This document shows, one piece after another, positions 6,361 through 12,557 of a stretch of DNA of 15,634 bases. This DNA is from JAFAVZ01 sp036009105. Lineage in GTDB: Bacteria > Acidobacteriota > Thermoanaerobaculia > Gp7-AA8. The notes beneath the pieces are model-generated. The model saw nothing but the letters and a program-made list of their open reading frames with translations, ran no database searches and was not told the origin of the DNA. The translations under genes were made by a program, and so were the position numbers. Numbering within the stretch: position 1 is the first letter of the stretch; each line of letters begins with the position of its first letter. The stretch covers positions 1-15,634 of the forward strand of contig DASYMJ010000085.1 in NCBI GenBank assembly GCA_036009105.1, in the 5' to 3' direction.

Positions 6361-8130
6361 ATGCGCCGCCTTTGCATCCTTTCTTTTTTGCTCGCCGCCG
6401 TTTCGTTGCACGCCGACGAGGCGAGCGACCTCCGCGCCGCGCGCGCCGTGTTCGACCGGAACATCGACGCCATCCGCCACCGCGACCGCGACGCGTATCT
6501 CGCCCTCTACCTGCACGGCGGGAAGCTCGTGCGCGGCGGACCGGGCGGCTTCACCACCGGCTTCGACGACTTCGCCAAAGGCGCCGGCGCGCGCTGGCCG
6601 GACAGCATCGAGGCGCTGGACATCCACCTCACCCCCATCCGTGCGGGCATCGTCTATGGGACCTATCGCTACCGCGTCCGCTACGGCGCGGAGGAGCACA
6701 GCGGGATCTCCGAGCGCCTCTTCATCAAAGATGGCGATGGCTGGAAGATCGCGCTCACCGGCGCCATCGACGCCCCTCCCGGCACGCCCCCTCCCCCGCG
6801 AGCCATCGTCGGCGCGACGCTGCTGGACGGCCGCGGCGGCGCCCCTCTCTCCAACGCGACCATCATCCTGCGCGACGGCAAGATCGAATGCGCCGGTGCG
6901 TGCCCGGTGCCGGAAGGCGTCGACGTGCTCGATGCGAAGGGCCTGTTCGTCACGCCCGGCCTCATCGACGCGCACGTCCACTTTTCGCAGACCGGGTGGG
7001 CGGACGGGCGGCCGGACACGCTGGACGTGCGCGACCGCTATCCCTACCCCAAGGTCATCGCCGAGCTCGAGCTGCATCCCGAGCGCTACGCGCACTCCTA
7101 TCTCTGCTCCGGAGTCACCTCGGTGTTCGACGTGGGCGGCTATCCCTGGACCCTGCGCCTCGCCGACCGCTTCGCGAATGACACCAGCGCGCCACACGTC
7201 GCCGCGGCAGGGCCGCTCCTCTCCACGCTCGATCACTGGCTGAACCTCCCCGCCTCGCGGCAGTTCATCCATCTCAAGGATGGAGATACGGGGCGCGACG
7301 GCGTGCGCTACCTCGCCGCGGCCGGCGCGAAGGCGGTCAAGGTCTGGTACATCGTGCGCAATCCCGACCTGCCGGTCGAGGCATCGTTCGCCGCGGTGGC
7401 CGCGGCCGGCGAGGAGGCTCGTCGTCTCGGTTTGCCCCTCATCGTCCACGCCACCGGGCTGGCCGAGGCCAAGGCCGCCTTGCGGGCGGGCGCGACGTAC
7501 CTCGTGCACAGCGTGTGGGACGTGCCGGTCGATCAGGAGCTCATCGATCTGGCGAAGCAGAACGGCGCCGTGTTGTCCCCCACCCTCACCGTGCTGCGCG
7601 GGCGGGCCAGGCTGTTCCGCGCGCTGGTCGACCGCAAGCCGCCGGCGATCGATGATCCGCTGCACTGCGTCGACGCCGCGACCATGGCGCGCGTCAACGA
7701 AACCGCCGCTCTGAACCCCGCGCTCGTCACCGCGGAACGCGCCGCCGAAACGGAGCGCCTGGTGGCCGCACGCGAACAGATGATGTTCGCCAACCTGCGC
7801 AAGCTGGTCGACGCCGGCATCCCCATCGCCACCGGCACCGACGCCGGCAACCCGCTCACGCTGCACGGCCCGGCCATCTTCACGGAGATGGACGCCATGC
7901 AGGCCGCCGGCATGACGCCGATGCAGGTGCTGGTCGCCTCCACCGCCACCGCCGCGCGGGTCATGGGCCTCTCCGCCTCGACCGGCACGATCGAAAAGGG
8001 CAAAGACGCCGATCTGGTCATCCTCTCCGCCGATCCGTCCTCGGACGTCGCGAACTTCCGCAGGATCCGCTACGTGGTGCGGGCGGGGGTGGTGCGGCCG
8101 AGCGCGGACCTCACCGCGCTGGCGCAGTGA
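6361..8130 (+). CDS. Secreted amidohydrolase with N-terminal SnoaL-like domain
   Basis: A 589-residue protein. Residues 1-18 are a signal peptide (ILSFLLAAVSLHADE). About 22-137 resembles a SnoaL/DUF4440 (NTF2-like) domain. From about 147 to 580 there is an imidazolonepropionase-like amidohydrolase. Likely metal ligands: H205 and H207 in LIDAHVHF, K327 in KAVKVWY as possible carboxylated lysine, H363 in LPLIVHATG, H383 in YLVHSVW and D494 in TGTDAGNP. The closing segment KGKDADLVIL is typical of the family. This subfamily includes Xaa-Pro/Xaa-Arg dipeptidases and other amidases; the substrate cannot be told. I chose the ATG at 6361 over an upstream in-frame ATG at 6304 because it directly starts the signal peptide and a -10-like TATTCT precedes it. 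The upstream start would also lie inside the divergent gene. Confidence 0.9.
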   Translation: MRRLCILSFLLAAVSLHADEASDLRAARAVFDRNIDAIRHRDRDAYLALYLHGGKLVRGGPGGFTTGFDDFAKGAGARWPDSIEALDIHLTPIRAGIVYGTYRYRVRYGAEEHSGISERLFIKDGDGWKIALTGAIDAPPGTPPPPRAIVGATLLDGRGGAPLSNATIILRDGKIECAGACPVPEGVDVLDAKGLFVTPGLIDAHVHFSQTGWADGRPDTLDVRDRYPYPKVIAELELHPERYAHSYLCSGVTSVFDVGGYPWTLRLADRFANDTSAPHVAAAGPLLSTLDHWLNLPASRQFIHLKDGDTGRDGVRYLAAAGAKAVKVWYIVRNPDLPVEASFAAVAAAGEEARRLGLPLIVHATGLAEAKAALRAGATYLVHSVWDVPVDQELIDLAKQNGAVLSPTLTVLRGRARLFRALVDRKPPAIDDPLHCVDAATMARVNETAALNPALVTAERAAETERLVAAREQMMFANLRKLVDAGIPIATGTDAGNPLTLHGPAIFTEMDAMQAAGMTPMQVLVASTATAARVMGLSASTGTIEKGKDADLVILSADPSSDVANFRRIRYVVRAGVVRPSADLTALAQ

Positions 8131-8147
8131 ATGCACAATGAACGGCC

Positions 8148-8405
8148 ATGTCGGAAGACTTCGCCTACTTCAGCGATCAGTACGCGCAGGCGTTGCAAGC
8201 CTTCAAGACCATCGAGAACCAGGCCTCGACGCTCCTCCTCCTCGGCAACTCGGACGAGCTGCGCAACTTCATCGAGCAGTTCCTGAAGATGGCCGCCGGC
8301 ACCAAGGCGGCGGCCGAGGATCGCGGGGAGACGCATTTCGCGGAGTGGTTCGGTGAGCTGATGGAGAAGGCCGAGACGCTGCTCCAAGCCGTTCCGGGAC
8401 GATAG
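8148..8405 (+). CDS. Small helical protein of unknown function
   Basis: An 85-residue acidic protein that I do not recognise. It looks largely alpha-helical, with no signal peptide, membrane segment or Cys residues. It contains TLLLLGNSDELRNFIEQFL in the middle and a second amphipathic helix at the end. Its third codon positions are GC-rich like neighbouring genes, and it fills the 286-bp space between two hydrolase genes, so I think it is real. The start follows the amidohydrolase stop by 17 nt with no clear Shine-Dalgarno sequence. Its TAG stop forms the first three bases of a TAGAAT hexamer that may be the next gene's promoter. Confidence 0.65.
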   Translation: MSEDFAYFSDQYAQALQAFKTIENQASTLLLLGNSDELRNFIEQFLKMAAGTKAAAEDRGETHFAEWFGELMEKAETLLQAVPGR

Positions 8406-8408
8406 AAT
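8403..8408 (+). promoter_or_regulatory. Candidate -10 for the M20 hydrolase gene
   Basis: TAGAAT in GC-rich surroundings lies 8 nt before the GTG at 8417 and overlaps the stop codon of the preceding small gene. The spacing would put the transcription start at or beside the GTG, giving a leaderless message. No -35 element stands out. Confidence 0.35.
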
Positions 8409-8416
8409 CCGCGATC

Positions 8417-9709
8417 GTGAAAACGATCGCCATCCTCGGAGCCGTCATGACCACCCTCACCGCCAGCGCCGCCACCCTCGACAGCCGCATCGATGAAGCG
8501 GCCGCGAAGGTCGAGTCCAGGGTCATCGAGTGCCGCCGCGACATCCATCAGCATCCCGAGCTGGGCAACCGCGAGGTGCGCACGGCGAAGATCGTGGCCG
8601 ACCGCCTCAAGGAGCTCGGCATCGAAACGCGCACCGGCGTCGCGCACACCGGCGTGGTGGGCATCCTGCGCGGCGCGAAGCCGGGCCGCACCGTCGGCCT
8701 CCGCGCGGACATGGACGCCCTCCCCGTCACCGAACAGGTCGACCTGCCGTTCAAATCGACCGTGCGCACCACGTTCAACGGCCAGGAAGTCGGCGTGATG
8801 CACGCCTGCGGACACGATGCGCACGTGGCCATCCTCCTCGGCGTGGCCGAGGTGCTGGCCGGCGTCCGCGATCAGCTGCCCGGCACCGTGGTCTTTCTCT
8901 TCCAACCGGCGGAGGAGGGCGCACCGCAGGGGGAGGAAGGCGGCGCGGAGCTGATGGTCAAGGAAGGGGCGCTCGACAATCCGAAGGTCGACGCCGTCTA
9001 CGGATTGCACGTCACGTCGCGCTACGAGGTGGGGAAGATCGCTTACCGGCCGGAAGGGATGATGGCGGCGGTCGACTCGTTCAAGATCAAGGTGCACGGC
9101 AAGCAGACCCACGGCGCCTATCCCTGGCTCGGCATCGACCCCATCGTCGTCGCCTCGCAGATCGTCCTCGGGCTGCAGACCATTCCCAGCCGGCAGCTGG
9201 ACAGCACCCTCGCGCCGTCCATCGTCACCGTCGGCGCCATTCACGGCGGCGTGCGCAACAACATCATTCCGGACGAGGTGGAGATGATCGGCACCATCCG
9301 CTCTCTCGACGCGAAGATGCGGGACGACATCCACATGCGCATTCGTCGCACCGTCGAGAACATCGCCACCAGCGGCGGCGCCAAGGCGGAGGTCACGATC
9401 ACCACCGGCTACCCGATCACCTACAACGACCCTTCTTTGACCGAAAGGTCCGCGCCGACTTTGCGCCGCGTGGCCGGTGCTGGGAACGTCTCCGTCGTCA
9501 ACGCCGTGCTCGGCGCGGAAGACTTCTCCTTCTACCAGCAGAAGGTGCCCGGCCTCTTCTTCTGGCTCGGCACGCGGCCGAAAGGCGTGTCCGCCGAGGA
9601 GGCGGCCTCGAATCACTCCCCGCTCTTCTACGTCGACGAGTCCGGCCTCGCTCTCGGCGTCCGCGCCATGGCGCATGTGGCCGTCGATTACCTCGGGGCC
9701 GCGCGCTAA
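8417..9709 (+). CDS. M20 family amidohydrolase, probably exported
   Basis: A 430-residue M20D-type metallohydrolase, the class that includes hippurate hydrolases, N-acyl-amino-acid amidohydrolases and indole-acetyl-amino-acid hydrolases. Metal-site motifs are intact: RRDIHQHPELG (40-50), MHACGHDAH with C131 and H133, PAEEG with E167/E168, GLHV with H198, and NHSPLFYVDE near the C-terminus. The dimerisation (lid) domain lies at about 205-320, including HGKQTHGAYPW and GGVRNNIIPD. A weak signal peptide (residues 1-19, ending TASA) suggests export, which is less usual for the family. The start is GTG; there is no Shine-Dalgarno sequence, but TAGAAT lies 8 nt upstream. Its TAA overlaps the stop codon of the convergent SDR gene. 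Exact substrate unknown. Confidence 0.93.
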   Translation: MKTIAILGAVMTTLTASAATLDSRIDEAAAKVESRVIECRRDIHQHPELGNREVRTAKIVADRLKELGIETRTGVAHTGVVGILRGAKPGRTVGLRADMDALPVTEQVDLPFKSTVRTTFNGQEVGVMHACGHDAHVAILLGVAEVLAGVRDQLPGTVVFLFQPAEEGAPQGEEGGAELMVKEGALDNPKVDAVYGLHVTSRYEVGKIAYRPEGMMAAVDSFKIKVHGKQTHGAYPWLGIDPIVVASQIVLGLQTIPSRQLDSTLAPSIVTVGAIHGGVRNNIIPDEVEMIGTIRSLDAKMRDDIHMRIRRTVENIATSGGAKAEVTITTGYPITYNDPSLTERSAPTLRRVAGAGNVSVVNAVLGAEDFSFYQQKVPGLFFWLGTRPKGVSAEEAASNHSPLFYVDESGLALGVRAMAHVAVDYLGAAR

Positions 9710-10515
9710 CGCGGCATCATCTGTTTGACGCGCGTGAAGTAATCGGAGCCCGAGAGCCACTGCCCGCCGTCGATGACGAACTCCTCGCCGGTGACGTACG
9801 AGGCGTAATCGGACAGCAGGTAGACCGCGGCGTTCGCCACCTCTTCGAGCGTGGCGAAGCGGCGGAGGGGGATCGTCTTGCGGATGCCCTCCACGATCAT
9901 CGGATCGGGGAAGAGCCGCGCCGCGGCGCCGGGCGTGTCCACCGGTCCGGGCGCGATCGCATTCACGCGGATCTTGTGGCGCGCCCACTCCACGGCGAGG
10001 GTACGGGTCATGGCCAGCACGCCGGCCTTCGCGCTCGCGGAGTGCACCACGCCCGGCGCGCCGGTCCAGGCGTAGTTCGCGATGACGTTGAGCATCGAGC
10101 CGCCGCTCTGCTTCGCGATCATCCGCTTGCCTACCGCGCTCGTGCAGTAGAACGAGCCGTTGAGCACGATGCCGATCACCGCGTTCCAGCCGTTCGTGGT
10201 CAGCTGATCGGCCGGGCTGACGAAGTTGCCTGCCGCGTTGTTGACCAGAAAGTCGATCCTGCCGTGGTCGGTCTCGACCTTGGCCGCCATGGCCTCCACG
10301 GCCTCGGCGTCCCTCACGTCGAGCACGTGATAGTGCGCGCTGCCGCCCGCGCTCCTGATCTCATCCACCGCTTTGGCGAGGTTCTCTTCCTTGCGGCTGC
10401 AGATGACGACCGTTCCGCCGAGCCGCGCCAACTCCTTGGCGAGCCCGAACCCGATCCCCGTGGCGCCGCCCGTGACGATGCCGACCCGCCCCTCGAACGT
10501 TTTCTCTGGAAGCAT
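9706..10515 (-). CDS. SDR oxidoreductase, 2,4-dienoyl-CoA reductase type
   Basis: A 269-residue short-chain dehydrogenase. It has the nucleotide-binding TGGATGIG (15-22), NNAAGNF (92-98), and PGPVDTPGA near 200. The classical Tyr-x-x-x-Lys is replaced by Ser159-x-x-x-Lys163 (SASAK), with a Tyr at 148, 15 residues before the Lys. This is the arrangement of mitochondrial and bacterial 2,4-dienoyl-CoA reductases (Tyr199, Ser210, Lys214 in the human enzyme), which reduce dienoyl-CoA with NADPH during oxidation of unsaturated fatty acids. DYASYVTGEEFVIDGGQWLSG at the end is typical. No other beta-oxidation gene is in the window. GAGAGAGG precedes the ATG, and the gene begins 15 nt after the PIN-toxin stop, so it may share a transcript with that module. 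Confidence 0.9.
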   Translation of the reverse strand: MLPEKTFEGRVGIVTGGATGIGFGLAKELARLGGTVVICSRKEENLAKAVDEIRSAGGSAHYHVLDVRDAEAVEAMAAKVETDHGRIDFLVNNAAGNFVSPADQLTTNGWNAVIGIVLNGSFYCTSAVGKRMIAKQSGGSMLNVIANYAWTGAPGVVHSASAKAGVLAMTRTLAVEWARHKIRVNAIAPGPVDTPGAAARLFPDPMIVEGIRKTIPLRRFATLEEVANAAVYLLSDYASYVTGEEFVIDGGQWLSGSDYFTRVKQMMPR

Positions 10516-10530
10516 CCGACAACCTCTCTC

Positions 10531-10902
10531 TCAAACCAACTGCAACCCGGCCCGCTGAAAGTGCCGGAAGTCGCGATCATACGTGATGAGCGGAATGTCG
10601 TGATCGATGCAGGACTGGGCGATGAGGGTGTCGGGGAGGGAGGCCTTAAAGTCCTCTCGCAGGATGGACGCTCGCAACTCCGCGGCTCGCAACCAATAGC
10701 CGGCGCTGATGGAAAGCACTCGAAATCCGGTCAGCGTCACCGCGTGCGTGAAAGGCAAGCGCGGATCGCTCATCAGCTCAGCGAAGGCGACAGGCGGAAG
10801 GACGATGCTGCGGTTGCGAAGTGCGAGGGTGACGGATTCGACATCCGTGCCCGTCGCACCGTCCAGATAGCGCCGCATCGAGCTACTGTCGACGGCGATC
10901 AC
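10531..10902 (-). CDS. PIN-domain protein (VapC-like toxin/ribonuclease)
   Basis: A 123-residue PIN-domain protein. Acidic residues placed to bind the catalytic metal are D5 (VIAVDSSS), E42 (PPVAFAELMSD), D91 (LPDTLIAQ) and D109/D111 (LITYDRDF), with length and order typical of VapC toxins that cleave RNA. I start it at the GTG (10902-10900) because that overlaps the upstream gene's TGA (GTGA, 4-nt coupling), is preceded by AAGGAAGAGG, and gives the standard N-terminal strand. A GTG further upstream (10944) would add 14 atypical residues inside the upstream gene. Toxin activity is inferred from family and gene pairing. Confidence 0.87.
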   Translation of the reverse strand: MIAVDSSSMRRYLDGATGTDVESVTLALRNRSIVLPPVAFAELMSDPRLPFTHAVTLTGFRVLSISAGYWLRAAELRASILREDFKASLPDTLIAQSCIDHDIPLITYDRDFRHFQRAGLQLV

Positions 10903-11111
10903 TCCTCTTCCTTGCTCGCCATCTGCTCGTAGGAGATGGACCAATGGACTTTCCCCCGCAATGCCGCGATCCGATCGTACGCGTCCTCCGTTTCCGGATC
11001 ATTGAGCTCTTTCTGCGCCTCCGCCCGTGCCGCCGCTTTCTGCTCGGGGGTCAGCTGGATCGCGAAGTAGCGCGCCCAGTGGTCTTCTTCGCCTTTCTTC
11101 TTCCTCGCCAT
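10899..11111 (-). CDS. Candidate antitoxin paired with the PIN toxin
   Basis: A 70-residue highly charged protein. It has a basic N-terminus (MARKKKGEED), a helix rich in Ala, Glu and Lys (LTPEQKAAARAEAQKELN), and an acidic C-terminal tail (SYEQMASKEEE). The size and the 4-nt GTGA overlap with the downstream PIN gene strongly suggest an antitoxin. I do not recognise a ribbon-helix-helix, AbrB or Phd/YefM DNA-binding fold, so the family is unclear. A TANNNT hexamer (TAAGAT on the minus strand, 11126-11121) lies 9 nt before its ATG. The gene is divergent from the copper lipoprotein gene, with 40 bp between starts. Confidence 0.7.
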   Translation of the reverse strand: MARKKKGEEDHWARYFAIQLTPEQKAAARAEAQKELNDPETEDAYDRIAALRGKVHWSISYEQMASKEEE

Positions 11112-11120
11112 CGCCGATCC

Positions 11121-11145
11121 ATCTTACCTCGGCACTCCCTATAAT
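11121..11145. promoter_or_regulatory. Divergent -10 elements between antitoxin and copper lipoprotein genes
   Basis: The 40-bp gap holds a perfect plus-strand TATAAT (11140-11145), 6 nt before the GTG at 11152, and a minus-strand TAAGAT (11126-11121), 9 nt before the ATG at 11111. Both spacings would start transcription at or near the start codon. No Shine-Dalgarno sequence is possible for the plus-strand gene in the remaining 6 bases. Inferred promoters with leaderless messages. Confidence 0.5.
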
Positions 11146-11151
11146 CCGGGC

Positions 11152-11448
11152 GTGCGCCAAACCGCCGTTCTCCTCCTGCTCGCCCTCCTCCTGGCCTGCG
11201 GCAAAGAAACGCCGAAAGAGGAAAAGATCTACCCGGTGAAGGGGACGATCGTCGCCCGCGATGCGGCGGACAACATGCTGCGGCTGAACCACGAGGAGAT
11301 CCCCGGCTACATGGAAGCGATGACCATGGACTACACGGTCAAAGGGGCCAAAGTCACCGAGCTCCCGGCGGACAACGCGCGCATCGAGGGGAAGCTGCAC
11401 GTCACGGACGAGGGCGCGTGGCTCACGGACGTGAAGAAGGCTCCGTAG
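11152..11448 (+). CDS. CusF-like copper-binding lipoprotein
   Basis: A 98-residue periplasmic lipoprotein. The signal ends at the lipobox LLAC with Cys16. A single small beta-barrel of the CusF/PF11604 type covers about 27-95, with copper-ligand candidates H47 (LNHEEIPGY), M57 and M59 (EAMTM). The tryptophan that caps copper in E. coli CusF aligns with Met54 here, as in many CusF-like proteins with a G-x-M-x-AMTM motif. It would bind Cu(I) in the periplasm and deliver it to an exporter or to cuproenzyme assembly. No Cus-type pump, CopA or SCO1 gene is in the window. The start is GTG, 6 nt after a TATAAT. The next gene begins 2 nt after its stop. Confidence 0.87.
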   Translation: MRQTAVLLLLALLLACGKETPKEEKIYPVKGTIVARDAADNMLRLNHEEIPGYMEAMTMDYTVKGAKVTELPADNARIEGKLHVTDEGAWLTDVKKAP

Positions 11449-11450
11449 CG

Positions 11451-12044
11451 GTGGACGACGAGAAGCGGGTGTTCCAGCGCCTCAACCTGACGCGTCCCCT
11501 CGATGGCTGGTTCGGCGACTTCTCCGTGCAGCTCACCAACGTCAGCGCCATCGGCGCGGCCATCGAACATGAGGACGAGATCCCGGCCCCCTCGCGGGCG
11601 CTGCTCCGCTTCTTCTGGGACGGCGAAGAGCTGGAACTGCTGGCCGAGATCGTGCGCGGCGGGCCGCACCGGTCCGGCCTGAAGTTCGTGGAAGACAGCG
11701 AGGCGCTTCGCCGGCACATCGCCGCCTCGGCGACGGAGCTGCTGCGGGCGCAGGAGGCGAACCTGAGCGGCGATCGCCAGCGGAACGTCGGCGGCGATGA
11801 GACGCTGACCGCGGCCTCGCAAGGCGTCCAGATCGGCGGCTACGTGACCTGCACCCTCACCGCCGCGGGTTGGAAGCGCAGCCGATCGCTGCTGCCCGAC
11901 CAGCCGCGGGAGGGCTTCACGGTTGCGGCGCGCGAGCCGGAAGAGCAGATTGATCTCCTCTGCCGGACGTACGAGGCGGGGGATCCGGAGGCAAGACGGC
12001 TAACGCGGTTGCTGGCCGAGCTGAGCGTCGCTGCATCGCGCTGA
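11451..12044 (+). CDS. PilZ-like domain protein
   Basis: A 197-residue protein whose first 85 or so residues resemble a PilZ domain. Basic residues R10 and R15 come before the beta-barrel, then LTNVSAIGAAIE (N30-x-S32-x-x-G35), then a strand pattern ending HRSGLKFVE. The canonical c-di-GMP motif is R-x-x-x-R plus D/N-x-S-x-x-G. The second part is present but the Arg spacing is R-x-x-x-x-R, so binding is uncertain. The remaining 110 residues match nothing I know. I chose the GTG at 11451, 2 nt after the copper lipoprotein stop, with GAAGG about 10 nt upstream; an earlier ATG at 11418 would overlap that gene. The last 128 bp are antisense to the convergent DUF218 gene. Confidence 0.72.
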   Translation: MDDEKRVFQRLNLTRPLDGWFGDFSVQLTNVSAIGAAIEHEDEIPAPSRALLRFFWDGEELELLAEIVRGGPHRSGLKFVEDSEALRRHIAASATELLRAQEANLSGDRQRNVGGDETLTAASQGVQIGGYVTCTLTAAGWKRSRSLLPDQPREGFTVAAREPEEQIDLLCRTYEAGDPEARRLTRLLAELSVAASR

Positions 12045-12537
12045 CCCCTTTCATCCTCGCCGCCAGGCCGCGGATCACCGGCCGCAGCCGGGGGATGAGC
12101 GCGCCGGTCACTTCGATGAGGATGGAGAGCGGCTCGCGCACCCAGATGTGCAGCGGCACCTTCCGTTTCACCACGCGCAGCGCGACCGGCCCGCGCAGCA
12201 CGATGCGCGCGAGCAGCCACACTTTCACCGCATGCGCCACGTCGCAGCAGACCACCCAGCGCTCCACGCGCGGAAACGTCCGCTCGGCCAGCACCCGACC
12301 AAAGACGATGTTGTCCAGCGTGGTCATCGCCTCGTGATCGAGCAGCACGAAGTGATGGGCCGAGAGATGCTCCGCCATCGCCGCCGCCTCGGATTCGGTA
12401 AAGCGCGGATGTGTCCGCCCGCCGGACAGGACCACGGCGTCGAAACGCTCGCCGTCGATCTTCCGGGTCACCCGCTCCACGTACTCGCGCAGGTCGGAGT
12501 CGAGGTCATAGCCGCAAACGATAGCCACCGTGGTCAC
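11917..12537 (-). CDS. DUF218/YdcF-like protein
   Basis: A 206-residue open frame. Residues 1-155 resemble the DUF218 (YdcF/SanA) fold: IVCGYDLD at the start, VVLSGGRTHPRFTESEAAAM at about 35-54, DHEAMTTLDN at 67-76 and VVCCDVAHAVKVWLLAR near 93-109. The family has a Rossmann-like fold and unclear activity; some members bind S-adenosylmethionine. The last 42 or so residues (after about 164) are Pro/Arg-rich, look unlike the family, and are antisense to the PilZ gene. A genuine stop may have been lost: a one-base shift near 12050 would give an immediate TGA. The GTG at 12537 is 20 nt after the moeA stop and follows an AGAGAGGGA sequence, so it is probably co-transcribed with moeA. There is no signal peptide. 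Confidence 0.75.
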   Translation of the reverse strand: MTTVAIVCGYDLDSDLREYVERVTRKIDGERFDAVVLSGGRTHPRFTESEAAAMAEHLSAHHFVLLDHEAMTTLDNIVFGRVLAERTFPRVERWVVCCDVAHAVKVWLLARIVLRGPVALRVVKRKVPLHIWVREPLSILIEVTGALIPRLRPVIRGLAARMKGVSAMQRRSARPATALAVLPPDPPPRTSGRGDQSALPARAPQP

Positions 12538-12557
12538 GTCCCTCTCTGTTGCGCGAT

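Noticed and set aside
4769..7243. Very long plus-strand open frame (over 800 codons)
   Set aside because: It is antisense to the VWFA-related gene and out of frame with the amidohydrolase; its translation is Arg/Gly/Val-rich with no family motif, as expected of shadow frames in GC-rich DNA.
5914..8136. Minus-strand open frame of 740 codons
   Set aside because: Antisense to the amidohydrolase, whose metal motifs are intact; the translation is low-complexity Arg/Gly/His-rich.
8177..9988. Minus-strand open frame of about 600 codons
   Set aside because: Antisense to the well-supported M20 hydrolase and the small gene before it; no recognisable domain.
8530..10932. Plus-strand open frame of 800 codons
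   Set aside because: Overlaps the M20 gene in another frame and is antisense to the SDR and PIN genes; composition is that of a shadow frame.
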